64,000 nucleotides of DNA from DASVXQ01 sp040414855 (lineage in GTDB: Bacteria; Actinomycetota; CALGFH01). Each line of letters opens with the position of its first letter. Position 1 is the stretch's first letter. Below, one piece after another: positions 42,376-50,919 of this stretch. The position numbers and the translations under genes are program-made. Under the pieces are notes generated by a model. That model was not told where the DNA came from. It was given only the letters and a program-made list of their open reading frames with translations, and searched no databases. The DNA lies in contig JBEDUQ010000304.1 of the NCBI GenBank assembly GCA_040414855.1, forward strand, positions 1 through 64,000, given 5' to 3'.

Positions 42376-43437
42376 ATGGAACCTCCCGAGCCGTTCGCCG
42401 TCGTCGGCGCGGCGGTGTTCGACGGCAGCGGCGGTCCGGTCCTCCCCGACCGGACCGTGGTCGTCCACGACGGCCGCATCGCGCAGCTCGGCAAGGCGCG
42501 CGAGGTCCAGGCGCCCGCCGGGGCCAGGGTGATCGACGGCGCCGGCGCCACCTTGCTGCCGGGGCTCGTCGACCTGCACGTGCACCTCGACTTCGCGCGG
42601 CCCGAGACGGTGCTCGCCGGCGGGGTGACCACCGTGCGCGACCTCGGCTGGCCCGCCGGGCGGCTCGGCGAGCTGCGCCGCCAAGCCGACGAGCGGCCGA
42701 GCCGGTCCCCGAGGCTCGAAATCGCCGGCCAGATCGTCACCGCGCCGGGCGGCTACCCCACCAGGGCGGCCTGGGCGCCCGCCGGCACGGCGGTCGAGGT
42801 GGACGGGCCGGAGCGGGCGGCCGCGACCGTGGCCATGCTGGCCGACGCCGGCGCCGCGGTGATCAAGGTCGCACTCGACGAGCGGGTCGGCCCGACCCTT
42901 CCCCTGGAGACGCTCGCCGCCGTGGTGCGCGCCGCCGCCGGCCGCGGCCTCGGGGTCACCGCCCACGTCTCCGGCACCGCCGAGGTCGCCAAGGCGCTCG
43001 ACGCGGGCGTTGGCGAGCTGGCGCACTGGCCCTTCGGAGCGGAGCTCCCGGCCGAATTGATCCGGCGGATGGCCGCCTCGCTCACCGCGATCCCGACCCT
43101 CCACATCGACCCGACCCCCGCCCGCACGCGCGGCGTCGCCGCGTTCGTGGCCGCCGGCGGAAAGGTGCTGTACGGCACCGACCTCGGCAACCAGGGTCCG
43201 CCGCCGGGCGTGGACGTGCGCGAGCTGGCGCTGCTGGTCGGGGCCGGCCTGTCGCCGGCCGCGACGCTGGCCTGCGCGACCGCGCTCGCCGCCGGGCACC
43301 TCGGGCTCACCGACACCGGAAGGGTCGCGGCCGGCCAGCGGGCCGACCTGCTGCTGGTCGAGGGCGACCCGCTCGCCGACCTGGAGGCGTTGACCAGGAT
43401 CCGGCTGGTGAGCAGAGCCGGCTGGATTGCCGCCTGA
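42376..43437 (+). CDS. Amidohydrolase-family metal-dependent hydrolase
   Basis: 353 residues. A composite beta-sandwich (AAVFDGSGGPVLPDRTVVVHDGRI) precedes the barrel. Metal ligands are LLPGLVDLHVHLDF, the lysine region AAVIKVALDE, GVTAHVSG and LYGTDLGNQG. The order fits imidazolonepropionase-like or prolidase-like amidohydrolases, with GRVAAGQRADLLLVEGDPL at the C-terminus. The substrate is unknown. It is divergent from mshC, 52 bases apart, with TACGCT as a likely -10. Confidence 0.75.
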   Translation: MEPPEPFAVVGAAVFDGSGGPVLPDRTVVVHDGRIAQLGKAREVQAPAGARVIDGAGATLLPGLVDLHVHLDFARPETVLAGGVTTVRDLGWPAGRLGELRRQADERPSRSPRLEIAGQIVTAPGGYPTRAAWAPAGTAVEVDGPERAAATVAMLADAGAAVIKVALDERVGPTLPLETLAAVVRAAAGRGLGVTAHVSGTAEVAKALDAGVGELAHWPFGAELPAELIRRMAASLTAIPTLHIDPTPARTRGVAAFVAAGGKVLYGTDLGNQGPPPGVDVRELALLVGAGLSPAATLACATALAAGHLGLTDTGRVAAGQRADLLLVEGDPLADLEALTRIRLVSRAGWIAA

Positions 43438-44293
43438 AAGACTCCACCGGCCGCCGCCGAACCGACGCGTGGAATTCGCGAATGGCGCTTGGTCGGAGGT
43501 TCTCACCATGGCGGCATGGTCGCCGGCCGTCCGGCTTTGACTCCGCGCGCCGGGGCGGCGGAACCGTCGGATTGCGCACCCGACCAATGGCGGTCGGGCC
43601 CGAACGCGCGCGCCGGTTTCGTCCGCGGGCGGTGTCGTCCCGGCCGCCGTGAACCCGCCCGCGGGGATTTCGCACCGTTGGGCACGCCCGGTCGCCCGGG
43701 CCGCGAGCACCCCCGCCACGCAACTCCTCGGGCGTCGGCGATTCAAGCGCAACGATCAGCGCAATTGGTTTGACCCGGGCAACGATTGCCAAAAGGTCGC
43801 CAACATCACGTCGCGCGCTGACGGCGACGAGCTCGACCAGCGCGCGGGATCCGGCACCGCGGCGGCGTCGTTCATCACCGGTGCGCCGGCTCGGCGGAAA
43901 AATACCCCGCGCGGACGACCAGGCGCGAACCCGGATAGCGCGCCTCCCCGGCGGCGGGCGGCACGGCCTCGAGAACCCGGCCGCCCCGAGCCGCTCACCT
44001 GCGTCGTCGCGGGTGCCGGCGGTGCTTGGCGGGGCCACACGGGCGGTGGCGGCGCCACCGCGAGGGCGCCGGCCGGGGGCACGCCGCCGGCCGCTACCTC
44101 CGGCGGCCGCGCGGCACGTCCTGGAGCCCTTTCGGCGGCGAGGATTGGGCGGTCGCGAAGCCCGCGACACCGCCGCGCCTTTGCCGCCGGAAGCCACCGG
44201 CGTCACCGCGCCGCGGCACGACCGCCGGCCGCGACGGACACCGGCCGCACCGCGGCGCATTGAAATACCGCGCCCACAATTGTGGGTTGCGTG
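43438..44293. other. Gene-free region upstream of the AT-hook protein
   Basis: About 0.85 kb. Open frames exist on both strands but all are low complexity, mutually overlapping and lack ribosome sites or recognisable motifs. The composition differs from the coding regions, with many CG-rich tracts mixed with AATT-containing words. It may be decayed coding DNA. Confidence 0.5.
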
Positions 44294-44322
44294 TTGCCAA
44301 TCGGGTCGCGCGTGGCTACGCT
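44294..44322 (+). promoter_or_regulatory. Primary-sigma promoter of the AT-hook gene
   Basis: TTGCCA (44294-44299) and TACGCT (44317-44322) with a 17-bp spacer, about 60 bases before the start codon. Confidence 0.6.
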
Positions 44323-44382
44323 TGCCCCAAATCCTGGGCTGAACGGGTTTCGCGAGCGCCGATACAGGTGAAAGGAGCCACG

Positions 44383-44643
44383 ATGGGCACCAAGACCATC
44401 ACCATGTACGTCTCGGACATGGATCAAACCGAGATTCCCGCGGGTCAGGTTTATCAGCTCCAGGTCAAGCACCCCGATGGGTCGACCCAGGTGCTCGATA
44501 TCTCGGAGCGGAACTACCGCGACCTCAAGATCGACGGCATGGGCAAGATCCTGAAAAAGCGTGGCCGCAAGCCGGGCAGCACCACCCGCGCGGCGGCACC
44601 CGCGACGGGCGGCCGCAGGCGCGCCGCAAAGGCCGAGGCCTGA
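44383..44643 (+). CDS. Small Lsr2-like nucleoid protein with an AT-hook
   Basis: 86 residues, ATG behind AAAGGAG. The N-terminal 50 residues (TITMYVSDMDQTEIPAG, HPDGSTQVLDISERNY) resemble the beta-strand dimerisation part of Lsr2, in loosely aligned form. The C-terminal third is basic with KKRGRKPGS, a classic AT-hook, then an Ala/Arg tail (GGRRRAAKAEA). It probably binds the minor groove of AT-rich DNA. It is shorter than Lsr2, and the folded C-terminal domain is replaced by the hook. The strong promoter fits a nucleoid protein. Confidence 0.6.
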   Translation: MGTKTITMYVSDMDQTEIPAGQVYQLQVKHPDGSTQVLDISERNYRDLKIDGMGKILKKRGRKPGSTTRAAAPATGGRRRAAKAEA

Positions 44644-44689
44644 GCGCTCGCGGACACTCCGCGACGCCTGGCGACCAGCACCGAGCCGC

Positions 44690-44783
44690 TGCTCCCACCT
44701 GGGCACTCCTGAGCCAGCCGGCGCACGTGAATCCCGTGCTCCCACCTGGGCACTCCTGAGCCACCCGGCGCACGCGAATCCCG
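44690..44783. repeat. Tandem 47-bp direct repeat (two units)
   Basis: Units 44690-44736 and 44737-44783 differ at two positions. Each contains GCTC...GAGC and CCCA-CC-TGGG dyads, so each can form a hairpin. They lie between the convergent AT-hook and Fur genes and may serve as a double terminator. Confidence 0.7.
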
Positions 44784-44789
44784 TATCCC

Positions 44790-45206
44790 TCAGGACTCCC
44801 TCAGGTTCTGCTCTTCCTGGCACTGCGGGCACAGGCCGAACACGTCCGCCTGGTGCCCGGCGACCGTGAATCCCCTGCGGCTCGCGACCCTGGTCGCCCA
44901 CGGCTCGACCTCGCAGGCGTCGATCTCCTCGACGCGCCCGCAGCGCTGGCAGACCAGATGGTGATGGTGGACCGGCCGGCAGAGCCGGAACAGCGCCTCG
45001 CCGCTCTCGCGCCGGAAGACGTCCACCTGCCCGGAGTCCACCAGCCCCTGAAGGGTGCGGTACACGGTCGCCAGCCCGACCGTCCGCCCGAGCTGGGCGT
45101 GGAGGTCCTGGGCCGACAGCGGTTCCGGCGCCCGCCGCAGCGCGCTCAGCACGGCTGAGCGCTGGCGGGTGCTACGAGCTTGTTCTGCGGGACGCCGTGT
45201 AACCAT
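44790..45206 (-). CDS. Fur-family metalloregulator (Zur/Nur-like)
   Basis: 138 residues from the ATG at 45206; the longer frame is not supported. The winged helix contains RSTRQRSAVLSALRR and GLATVYRTLQGLVDSGQVDV. The metal/dimer domain has HHHHLVCQRCGRVEEID with two CxxC pairs (CQRC, CPQC). Four consecutive His in PVHHHHLV and the short form suggest a zinc or nickel sensor, though the metal cannot be assigned by eye. TAAGCT lies seven bases upstream on the minus strand, a possible leaderless -10. The MFS gene is divergent. Confidence 0.85.
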   Translation of the reverse strand: MVTRRPAEQARSTRQRSAVLSALRRAPEPLSAQDLHAQLGRTVGLATVYRTLQGLVDSGQVDVFRRESGEALFRLCRPVHHHHLVCQRCGRVEEIDACEVEPWATRVASRRGFTVAGHQADVFGLCPQCQEEQNLRES

Positions 45207-45366
45207 CCCAACCAGCTTACTCCGCGCCTCTTGCGCACCAGCGCGATCGCGTCTGCGTCCGTTCCGGCGACGAACCATCCATACGAGCGTGGCCGTCGCT
45301 TGCGTCCAATCTCGAAGTGGTACGCCCCGGACATCCCGACCGGCGGCTTTCGTGTAGATTGGTGAC

Positions 45367-45382
45367 TAGTTACACTGAACTA
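45367..45382. promoter_or_regulatory. Dyad TAGTT-N6-AACTA upstream of the MFS leader ORF
   Basis: Perfect 5-bp inverted repeat next to a TAGATT -10-like element (45355-45360), in the divergent region of the Fur and MFS genes. Possible operator. Confidence 0.35.
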
Positions 45383-45425
45383 AACCTTCATCTCGCGCGA
45401 GGATCCGGTCCGGGAAGAAGCGGTG

Positions 45426-45515
45426 ATGGCGACCACGACCGGGAGCAACACGGGAGCGGACCGGCGCGACGCCAACGACCACGCTGCGATGCCGACGCTG
45501 GCGGTCGCGTGGTGA
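45426..45515 (+). CDS. 29-residue leader ORF coupled to the MFS gene
   Basis: ATG at 45426 behind GAAGAAG; the peptide begins MATTTGSNTGADRRDANDHA and ends at a TGA at 45513-45515 that overlaps the GTG at 45512 (GTGA). This could couple translation of the transporter to the leader. The MFS start has little ribosome site of its own, which supports coupling. Confidence 0.35.
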   Translation: MATTTGSNTGADRRDANDHAAMPTLAVAW

Positions 45516-47047
45516 GCGCCCCCCAGGGCGGCCAGCGCATGCTCGGAGCGCTGCGCGGGCCCTTCGGCCTGCTCTGGGCCGGGCAGAGCGTTAGCCTGCT
45601 CGGCGACGGCGTCTTCCTGGTGGCGTTCACCTGGGAGATCGCCGTGTATTGGGGGCGGCCAGCGCTGCTCGGGCTGCTGCTCGGGGCCCGGATCCTGGTC
45701 GAGCTGATCGCGCTCGGGCTCGGCGGCTGGATCATCGACCGGATCCCGCGACGCACCACCGTGCTGGTGGCCGACGCCGGCAGGGCAGCCATCCTGGTCG
45801 CGCTCGCAGCCGCCCTGCACCGCCCCGAATCCACCCCGCAGCTCGCCCTGCTGGTGTCGGCGTACGGCCTGCTGACCGGGCTGTTCCGGCCAACCCTGAT
45901 CGCCTACGTACCCGAGATCATCGAGCGCGAGCTGCTGCCCGCGGCCAACTCGTTGCTGTCGCTCTCCAACCAGACCGCGGTGATGCTGGGCCCGGCGATC
46001 GGCACCGCCCTGGTCGGCTTCGGCTCCGCCCAGACCGCGCTACGGCTGGACGGCCTCTCGTTCCTGCTGTCCGCGCTCGCGGTGCTGCCGCTGAAGGGCC
46101 GCCGCCCCCAGTCGCCGAGTGGCGGCGTGCTCGCCCAGGTGGCCGAGGGCTTCTCGACCGTCAGGAAGGTCGGCTGGCTGGGCCGGGTGATCCTGATGTT
46201 CAGCATCGTCAACATCGGCACCATCACCGCCGAGCGGCTGGCGCTGCCCCGCGCCGCGCACGAGCGCTTCGGCCAGCTCGGCGGCTACGGCGCCATCCTG
46301 ATCTCGATCGGCGCCGGCGCCGCCCTGGCCGCCCTGCTGCTCGCGCAGGCCCCACCACCGCGCCACCCCGGTCGCGCGGCGTTCGGGGGCCTGCTGCTGT
46401 TCGCCTTCGCCCTGACCAGCTTCGGGCTCGCGCGGGGCGTGGTCGCCGGCGTGATCCTCGGGCTCGCGTTCGGCTTCGGGCAGGAGCTGTGCGAGCTGCT
46501 GTGGACGCTCGGGCTCCAGCAGAACGTCCCCGACCGGCTGCTCGGGAGGGTCAGCTCGGTGGACCAGTTCGGGTCGTTCCTGTTCCTGCCGCTCTCGTTC
46601 GCCTTCGGCGGCCTGGTGGTCCAGGCCGTCCACCCCGAGGTCGTCCTGGTCGGCGCCGGGGCGCTCGCCGCCCTGGCTGCCGTCCTCGGCCTCAGCCTGC
46701 CGGTGCTGAACCGCTGGGAGCCGTTCACGGTCGACACCCCGGGCGAACCCCGCTTCGTGGCCGCGGCGGGGTCCCCGAACGGCGCCGGGCCGAACGGCGC
46801 CACACCGATTGGCGCCACCCCGGACGGCACCACCCCGATTGGCGCCACCCCGATCGGCGTCACACCGGTTGGCGCCATACCGGTTGGCGTGATGCCAAAC
46901 GGCGCCACGCCGAACGGTGCCGGGCCAGAGGGCGCCACGCCGGTCGTCTCCGCGCCAGGCCGCTCGGCGGGCCACGACGGCGCCGGGGCCGGGGCTTCCC
47001 AGGGCGCAAGGCGCGGCGCGCCCGCCGACACCCCCAGCCAGCCATAG
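45512..47047 (+). CDS. MFS transporter with a C-terminal pentapeptide-repeat tail
   Basis: 511 residues from GTG 45512; an alternative start is the ATG at 45539. Eleven to twelve transmembrane helices are of the MFS_3 (EntS-like) efflux type (FGLLWAGQSVSLLGDGVFLVA, FRPTLIAYVPEIIERELLPAAN). The last 100 residues are a cytoplasmic tail with about a dozen copies of a five-residue unit xGATP/xGxxP (GATPIGATPDGTTPIGATP), encoded by an imperfect 15-bp tandem repeat (about 46774-46945). The export substrate is unknown. The gene is divergent from a Fur regulator, so metal or siderophore export is possible. Confidence 0.8.
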   Translation: MSAPQGGQRMLGALRGPFGLLWAGQSVSLLGDGVFLVAFTWEIAVYWGRPALLGLLLGARILVELIALGLGGWIIDRIPRRTTVLVADAGRAAILVALAAALHRPESTPQLALLVSAYGLLTGLFRPTLIAYVPEIIERELLPAANSLLSLSNQTAVMLGPAIGTALVGFGSAQTALRLDGLSFLLSALAVLPLKGRRPQSPSGGVLAQVAEGFSTVRKVGWLGRVILMFSIVNIGTITAERLALPRAAHERFGQLGGYGAILISIGAGAALAALLLAQAPPPRHPGRAAFGGLLLFAFALTSFGLARGVVAGVILGLAFGFGQELCELLWTLGLQQNVPDRLLGRVSSVDQFGSFLFLPLSFAFGGLVVQAVHPEVVLVGAGALAALAAVLGLSLPVLNRWEPFTVDTPGEPRFVAAAGSPNGAGPNGATPIGATPDGTTPIGATPIGVTPVGAIPVGVMPNGATPNGAGPEGATPVVSAPGRSAGHDGAGAGASQGARRGAPADTPSQP

Positions 47048-47167
47048 CGGGTGGCCCGGCTTGCTGCTTGCACGGCCAGATGTGCCACGATTGGATACCT
47101 TGGAGTCTTCGAATCCCTCCGCACGCAGGCAGAGCAGCACACGCGCAACGTACGAGAATCGCAGACT

Positions 47168-47545
47168 ATGGCTACTTCGACCGTGCACCTCGAGATCCCG
47201 GCGTCGGGCGCCTACCTGGCGGTCGCGCGAGCAGCGGCCACCGGTCTGGCCGCCCAGCTCCAGTTCACCTACGACCAGATCGACGACCTCCGCATCGCCG
47301 TCGACGAGGCCTGCACCCAGCTGATGGCCAGGCGCGGCAGCGCCGACGTGCTCAGCGTCGACTATCACCTCGACGGCAACGAGCTGTGCGTCGAGGCCTC
47401 GGTCGCCGCCCCGGACCGGGGCGGCCCGCTTGCCCGAGACACCTTCGCGTGGCAGATCCTCGAGGCGCTGTCGGACGAGGTGGTGGAGCACAACGACGGC
47501 GGGCGCCTGCTGCTGCGGCTCCGCAAGACCGGTGGCTCCAGGTGA
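47168..47545 (+). CDS. Anti-sigma-factor-like histidine-kinase-type ATPase (RsbW family)
   Basis: 125 residues, a HATPase_c_2 domain. The N-box region is FTYDQIDDLRIAVDEACTQLM. The G-boxes are less clear than in RsbW (GGPLARDTFAWQILEALSDEVV...GGRLLLRLRKTG). Its stop overlaps the GTG of the sigma factor gene (GTGA), the standard rsbW-sigF/B arrangement. It probably binds and inhibits that sigma factor and may be released by an anti-anti-sigma factor that is not encoded here. Confidence 0.8.
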   Translation: MATSTVHLEIPASGAYLAVARAAATGLAAQLQFTYDQIDDLRIAVDEACTQLMARRGSADVLSVDYHLDGNELCVEASVAAPDRGGPLARDTFAWQILEALSDEVVEHNDGGRLLLRLRKTGGSR

Positions 47546-48363
47546 GTGGGAGGTCCCAGGAGGACGGCGCCGCCGCCGATCGCGACACCATCACCGAGGC
47601 GGCCAAGCAGTCCCGCAGCGCTGACCGCGGCCACGCCAGGGACCTGTTCCGGCGCTTCACCGAGACCAACGACCCGGCCATCCGCGAGGAGCTGGTCGGG
47701 ATCCACCTGCCGCTGGTCGAGTACCTGGCGCGCCGCTTCCGCAACCGCGGCGAGCCGCTGGAGGACCTGGTGCAGGTCGGGACCATCGGGCTGCTGAAGG
47801 CGATCGATCGCTTCGACCTCGATCGCGAGGTGGAGTTCTCGACCTACGCGACCCCGACGATCGTCGGCGAGCTGAAGCGGCACTTCCGCGACAAGGGCTG
47901 GGCGGTGCGCGTACCGCGCCGGCTCCAGGAGCTGAACCTCTCGCTCACCAAGGTGATCGCCGAGCTGTCGCAGGAGATCGGCCGTTCCCCGACCGTCCCC
48001 GAGATCGCCAAGAAGATGCACCTGTCCGAGGAGGAGGTCCTCGAGGGCCTCGACACCTCCAACGCCTACGCGGTGGTCTCGCTCGACGCGCCGGCCGCCG
48101 GCGAGGACACTCCCTCGGTGAGCGACCACATCGGCACCGAGGACGACAGCCTCGAGGCGCTCGAGTACCGCGCCGCGCTCGGCCCGATCATCGCCGAACT
48201 GCCCGAGCGCGAGCGTCGCATCCTGTACCTGCGCTTCTTCCGGGGCATGACCCAGTCCCAGATCGCCGAGCGCCTCGGCATCTCCCAGATGCACGTGTCC
48301 CGGCTGCTCAACCGCACCCTCGGCGTGCTGCGGGAGCGCCTGCTCGTCGACGAAGCGGACTAG
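47542..48363 (+). CDS. SigF/SigB-type RNA polymerase sigma factor (group 3)
   Basis: 273 residues, GTG start overlapping the anti-sigma stop. Region 2 contains LVEYLARRFRNRGEPLEDLVQVGTIGLLKAI. Region 3 is GWAVRVPRRLQELNLSLTKV...GRSPTVPEIAKKM. Region 4 is LPERERRILYLRFFRGMTQSQIAERLGISQMHVSRLL. The FSTYATPTIVGELKRHFRDKG segment is typical of SigB/F stress sigma factors. It is likely held inactive by the upstream ATPase and is followed by a lipid kinase gene four bases downstream. Confidence 0.92.
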   Translation: MSGRSQEDGAAADRDTITEAAKQSRSADRGHARDLFRRFTETNDPAIREELVGIHLPLVEYLARRFRNRGEPLEDLVQVGTIGLLKAIDRFDLDREVEFSTYATPTIVGELKRHFRDKGWAVRVPRRLQELNLSLTKVIAELSQEIGRSPTVPEIAKKMHLSEEEVLEGLDTSNAYAVVSLDAPAAGEDTPSVSDHIGTEDDSLEALEYRAALGPIIAELPERERRILYLRFFRGMTQSQIAERLGISQMHVSRLLNRTLGVLRERLLVDEAD

Positions 48364-48367
48364 CCTC

Positions 48368-49306
48368 ATGCTGGTCGCGCTGATCGTGAACCCGCTGGCG
48401 ACCAAGGTCTCCGAGCGGGTCCGGCGGCGCGTGACCGAGGCGCTCGCCGCCGAGCACAAGCTCGAGGTCCGGCTCACCGGCCAGCCCGGGCACGGCGGCG
48501 AGCTCGCCAGACGGATGATCTCCGACGGCGCCGAGGTGGTGGTGGCGCTCGGCGGCGACGGCACCGTCAACGAGGTGGTCAACGGCGTCGCCGGCGGCGA
48601 GGTGCCGCTCGGCCTGGTCGGCGGCGGCAAGACCAACGTGTTCGCCCGCGGGCTCGGCCTGCCGACCGATCCGATCCGTGCCGCCAACCGCCTGCTGGAG
48701 CTGCTGCGCGAGGGCACCACGCGGCGGATCTCCCTGGGCAGCGCCAACGGGCGCGTGTTCACCTTCGGCGCCGGCCTCGGCCTGGACGGCGCGATCGTCC
48801 GCGAGGTCGAACGCCGCCGCCGCGCCCACCAGCTCTACGGCGACCCTGTCTACGTGGCCGCAGGCCTCAAGACCCTGTTCCTGAGCTACGACCGCGAGCA
48901 CCCCCACCTGAAGGTGCAGCGGGCGCCGGGCAAGGCGTCGCTGACCGGCTTCTTCGCGCTGGTCTCCAACGGGGACCCGTTCAGCTACCTGGGGCACCGG
49001 CCCTTCCGCCCGACGCCCCGCGCGACCTGGGAGGGCGGCCTGGACGTCCTGGTCGGGCAGACCATGTCCGCGGCGGCGATCACCCGCGCGCTGACCGGCA
49101 TGCTCTCGCCCCGTCCGCGCGCGACCTACCCGAGGTTCCCGGTGCTGCACGACGAGCGCGAGTTCGTGCTCGAGACCGACGTCCCGCTCGCCTTCCAGCT
49201 CGACGGCGAGTACCTCGGCGACACCACCAGGGTCGCGTTCGAGTCGAGGAAGGGCGCGCTCACCGTGGTCGCGCCCGAGCCGGCCATGCCCAGGCGGATC
49301 GTCTAG
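48368..49306 (+). CDS. Diacylglycerol/sphingosine kinase-family lipid kinase
   Basis: 312 residues. The DAGK catalytic domain has VNPLATKVSERVRRRV, VVVALGGDGTVNEVVNGV (the GGDGT nucleotide loop) and VGGGKTNVFARGLGLP. The C-terminal beta-domain ends with the acidic DGEYLGDTTRV. It phosphorylates a lipid such as diacylglycerol for phospholipid recycling. It follows the stress sigma gene in an apparent operon and is convergent with the glycerophosphodiesterase (overlap of four bases at the stops). The pairing suggests membrane-lipid turnover. Confidence 0.85.
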   Translation: MLVALIVNPLATKVSERVRRRVTEALAAEHKLEVRLTGQPGHGGELARRMISDGAEVVVALGGDGTVNEVVNGVAGGEVPLGLVGGGKTNVFARGLGLPTDPIRAANRLLELLREGTTRRISLGSANGRVFTFGAGLGLDGAIVREVERRRRAHQLYGDPVYVAAGLKTLFLSYDREHPHLKVQRAPGKASLTGFFALVSNGDPFSYLGHRPFRPTPRATWEGGLDVLVGQTMSAAAITRALTGMLSPRPRATYPRFPVLHDEREFVLETDVPLAFQLDGEYLGDTTRVAFESRKGALTVVAPEPAMPRRIV

Positions 49307-50219
49307 CCCGCGCTGTCCAGCCCGCTCGGTTTCCCGCCGGCGTCGAGCATGCGGCGCAGCTGCCCCGGCCGGTCGCTGACGATCACCTCGACCCCGAGGT
49401 CCGCCAGGCGCCGCGCGGTCTCGGCGTCGTCGACCGTCCAGGCGAGCAGGTGCAGGCCGGCGTCGAGCGCGCGGGCGGCGGCGAGCTTGCCCATGGGCCC
49501 GAAGAACGCCGGCGCCTGCACGGCCAGCACCGTGCAGCCGCACTCCTCGGCGGCCCGGAGCGCGCGCCCAATCGGCACCAGCGCCGACGAGATCAGCCCC
49601 ACCTCGATGCCGCCGAGCGCGGGCACCGCGGCGGCGGCCAGCTTGCGGGAGAACGACGACACCAGGATCCGGTCCCGGTCGGGACGGCCGGCGAGGACCT
49701 CGCCAAGCAGGTCCGCGACCCTGGCGGCCCCGTCCGGGCCCTCGCCACGGAACTTCACCTCGACGTCGACCAGGGCCCGCCGGGGCATGGCGTCGAGCGC
49801 CTCGCTCAGCGTCGGCACCCGCACGCCCGGCTCGCCGCCGCGCCAGACCCCACCGACCTCGCCGACCTCGCCGACCCTCCCGAGCTTGCCGACCTTGCCG
49901 ACCTTGCCAGCCCTCCCGACCTTGCTCACCTTGCCGGTGCGGGCTCCCCTGGCGCCGTGCCTGGCGTGGCCGTTGCGCTGGAACCAGGTGCCCGCGTCGA
50001 GCCCGCGGATCTCGGCGAGCGTGTGCTGGCGGACCGGCCCGCGGCCGCTGGTGGTGCGGCCGAGCCCGGCGTCGTGCAGGCACACCAGCGCCTGGTCGGC
50101 GGTGCGGCGGATGTCCAGCTCCACGCCGTCGGCGCCCTCGGCGATCGCGGCCCGGAACGCGGGCAGCGTGTTCTCGGGGGCGACCAGACGGGCGCCCGGT
50201 GGCCGAGGATGCGCAGCAG
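49303..50219 (-). pseudogene. Glycerophosphodiester phosphodiesterase with an apparent N-terminal frameshift
   Basis: The main frame carries APENTLPAFRAAIAEGADG, VELDIRRTADQALVCLHDAG and GRTTSGRG, with a C-terminal EVIVSDRPGQLRRML: a GDPD TIM barrel. The family's first strand (IxGHRG) is found only in the +1 frame, as LLRILGHRAP (50219-50190). That frame is behind AAAGGAGG (50234-50227) with CTG as the only start. Adding one C in the GCGCCC run would join both parts as GHRAPRLVAPENT. A (K/E)VG tandem repeat lies within the barrel. Frameshift mutation or sequencing error is likely. Confidence 0.65.
49850..49935 (-). repeat. 9-bp tandem repeat inside the GDPD gene
   Basis: About nine imperfect units of a 9-base word (TTGCCGACC/CTCGCCGACC on the plus strand) encode (K/E)VG repeats, inserted in the phosphodiesterase barrel. 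Confidence 0.6.
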
Positions 50220-50259
50220 CGGTGACCTCCTTTGGCGGACGGCGAGCCAGCCGCAAACG

Positions 50260-50670
50260 GCAGTGTCGGGAAGCAGGATTCCCGGCTCGGAAGCGTCTGG
50301 CAAACCAGCAGCCTGACCGATACAAGCCGTCATGACTTCTGACTGCGTACTTCTCACGAGAAAAACCCGGGCCCCCCGACAATCACTGGTCCAGACTACG
50401 CAAGCCGTGGGGTTATTTGCACTTTTCGCCGGGCCTCGCGCGTTCCGCACGTCCCTTCCAGGCCCATCGTCAGCGCCGCTCAAGGCCCCGCGAGCAGGGG
50501 GTTCTCCAAGGAAAGTTTGCCGTGAACAAGAATTGGGATCTTCCCTTTGGGGAATGGCTGTCTTAGACTCACCGCGCTCTCGTGATGGGACCGCGCTATT
50601 GGATCCCTTCACGGACCTTCGAGCACTTGCCCTTCCCCCAGGGCTTTGCACGAGAAAGTGAGGATTGTCA
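50260..50670. other. Intergenic region between the GDPD and WhiB genes
   Basis: About 0.4 kb with no gene seen. It contains a TAGACT -10-like word near 50565 and the GGGATCTTCCC dyad near 50536-50546, and presumably the WhiB promoter. Confidence 0.4.
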
Positions 50671-50919
50671 ATGGATTGGCGCCATCGTGCCCGCTGCCGA
50701 GACGTGGACCCGGAACTCTTCTTCCCGGTCGGCACCACAGGGCCGGCGGAGGCCCAGGTGCAGGCGGCCAAGGCCATCTGCGCGCTTTGCCCGGTCCGTG
50801 AAGAGTGCTTGCAGTGGGCACTGGACACCGCCCAGGACGCGGGCGTCTGGGGAGGCCTCTCCGAGGAGGAGCGTCGGGCATTGCGTCGCGGTCAGCGGCG
50901 GCGCGTGCGTATCGCCTGA
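50671..50919 (+). CDS. WhiB-family iron-sulfur transcription factor
   Basis: 82 residues, ATG at 50671 with GTGAGG upstream. Four Cys ligands sit at C9 (RARCRD), C37 and C40 (AICALC) and C46 (REECLQ), the order that binds a [4Fe-4S] cluster. The Trp-containing turn GVWGGLSEEERRALRRGQ and the basic tail RRRVRIA follow, as in WhiB1/WhmE-like proteins that bind the primary sigma region 4. A direct role in NO or oxygen sensing is known for the family. Confidence 0.93.
   Translation: MDWRHRARCRDVDPELFFPVGTTGPAEAQVQAAKAICALCPVREECLQWALDTAQDAGVWGGLSEEERRALRRGQRRRVRIA

Noticed and set aside
43307..44263. Long open frames on both strands in the gene-free region
   Set aside because: Low complexity, overlapping on both strands, without ribosome sites or motifs. 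GC-rich DNA gives such frames by chance.
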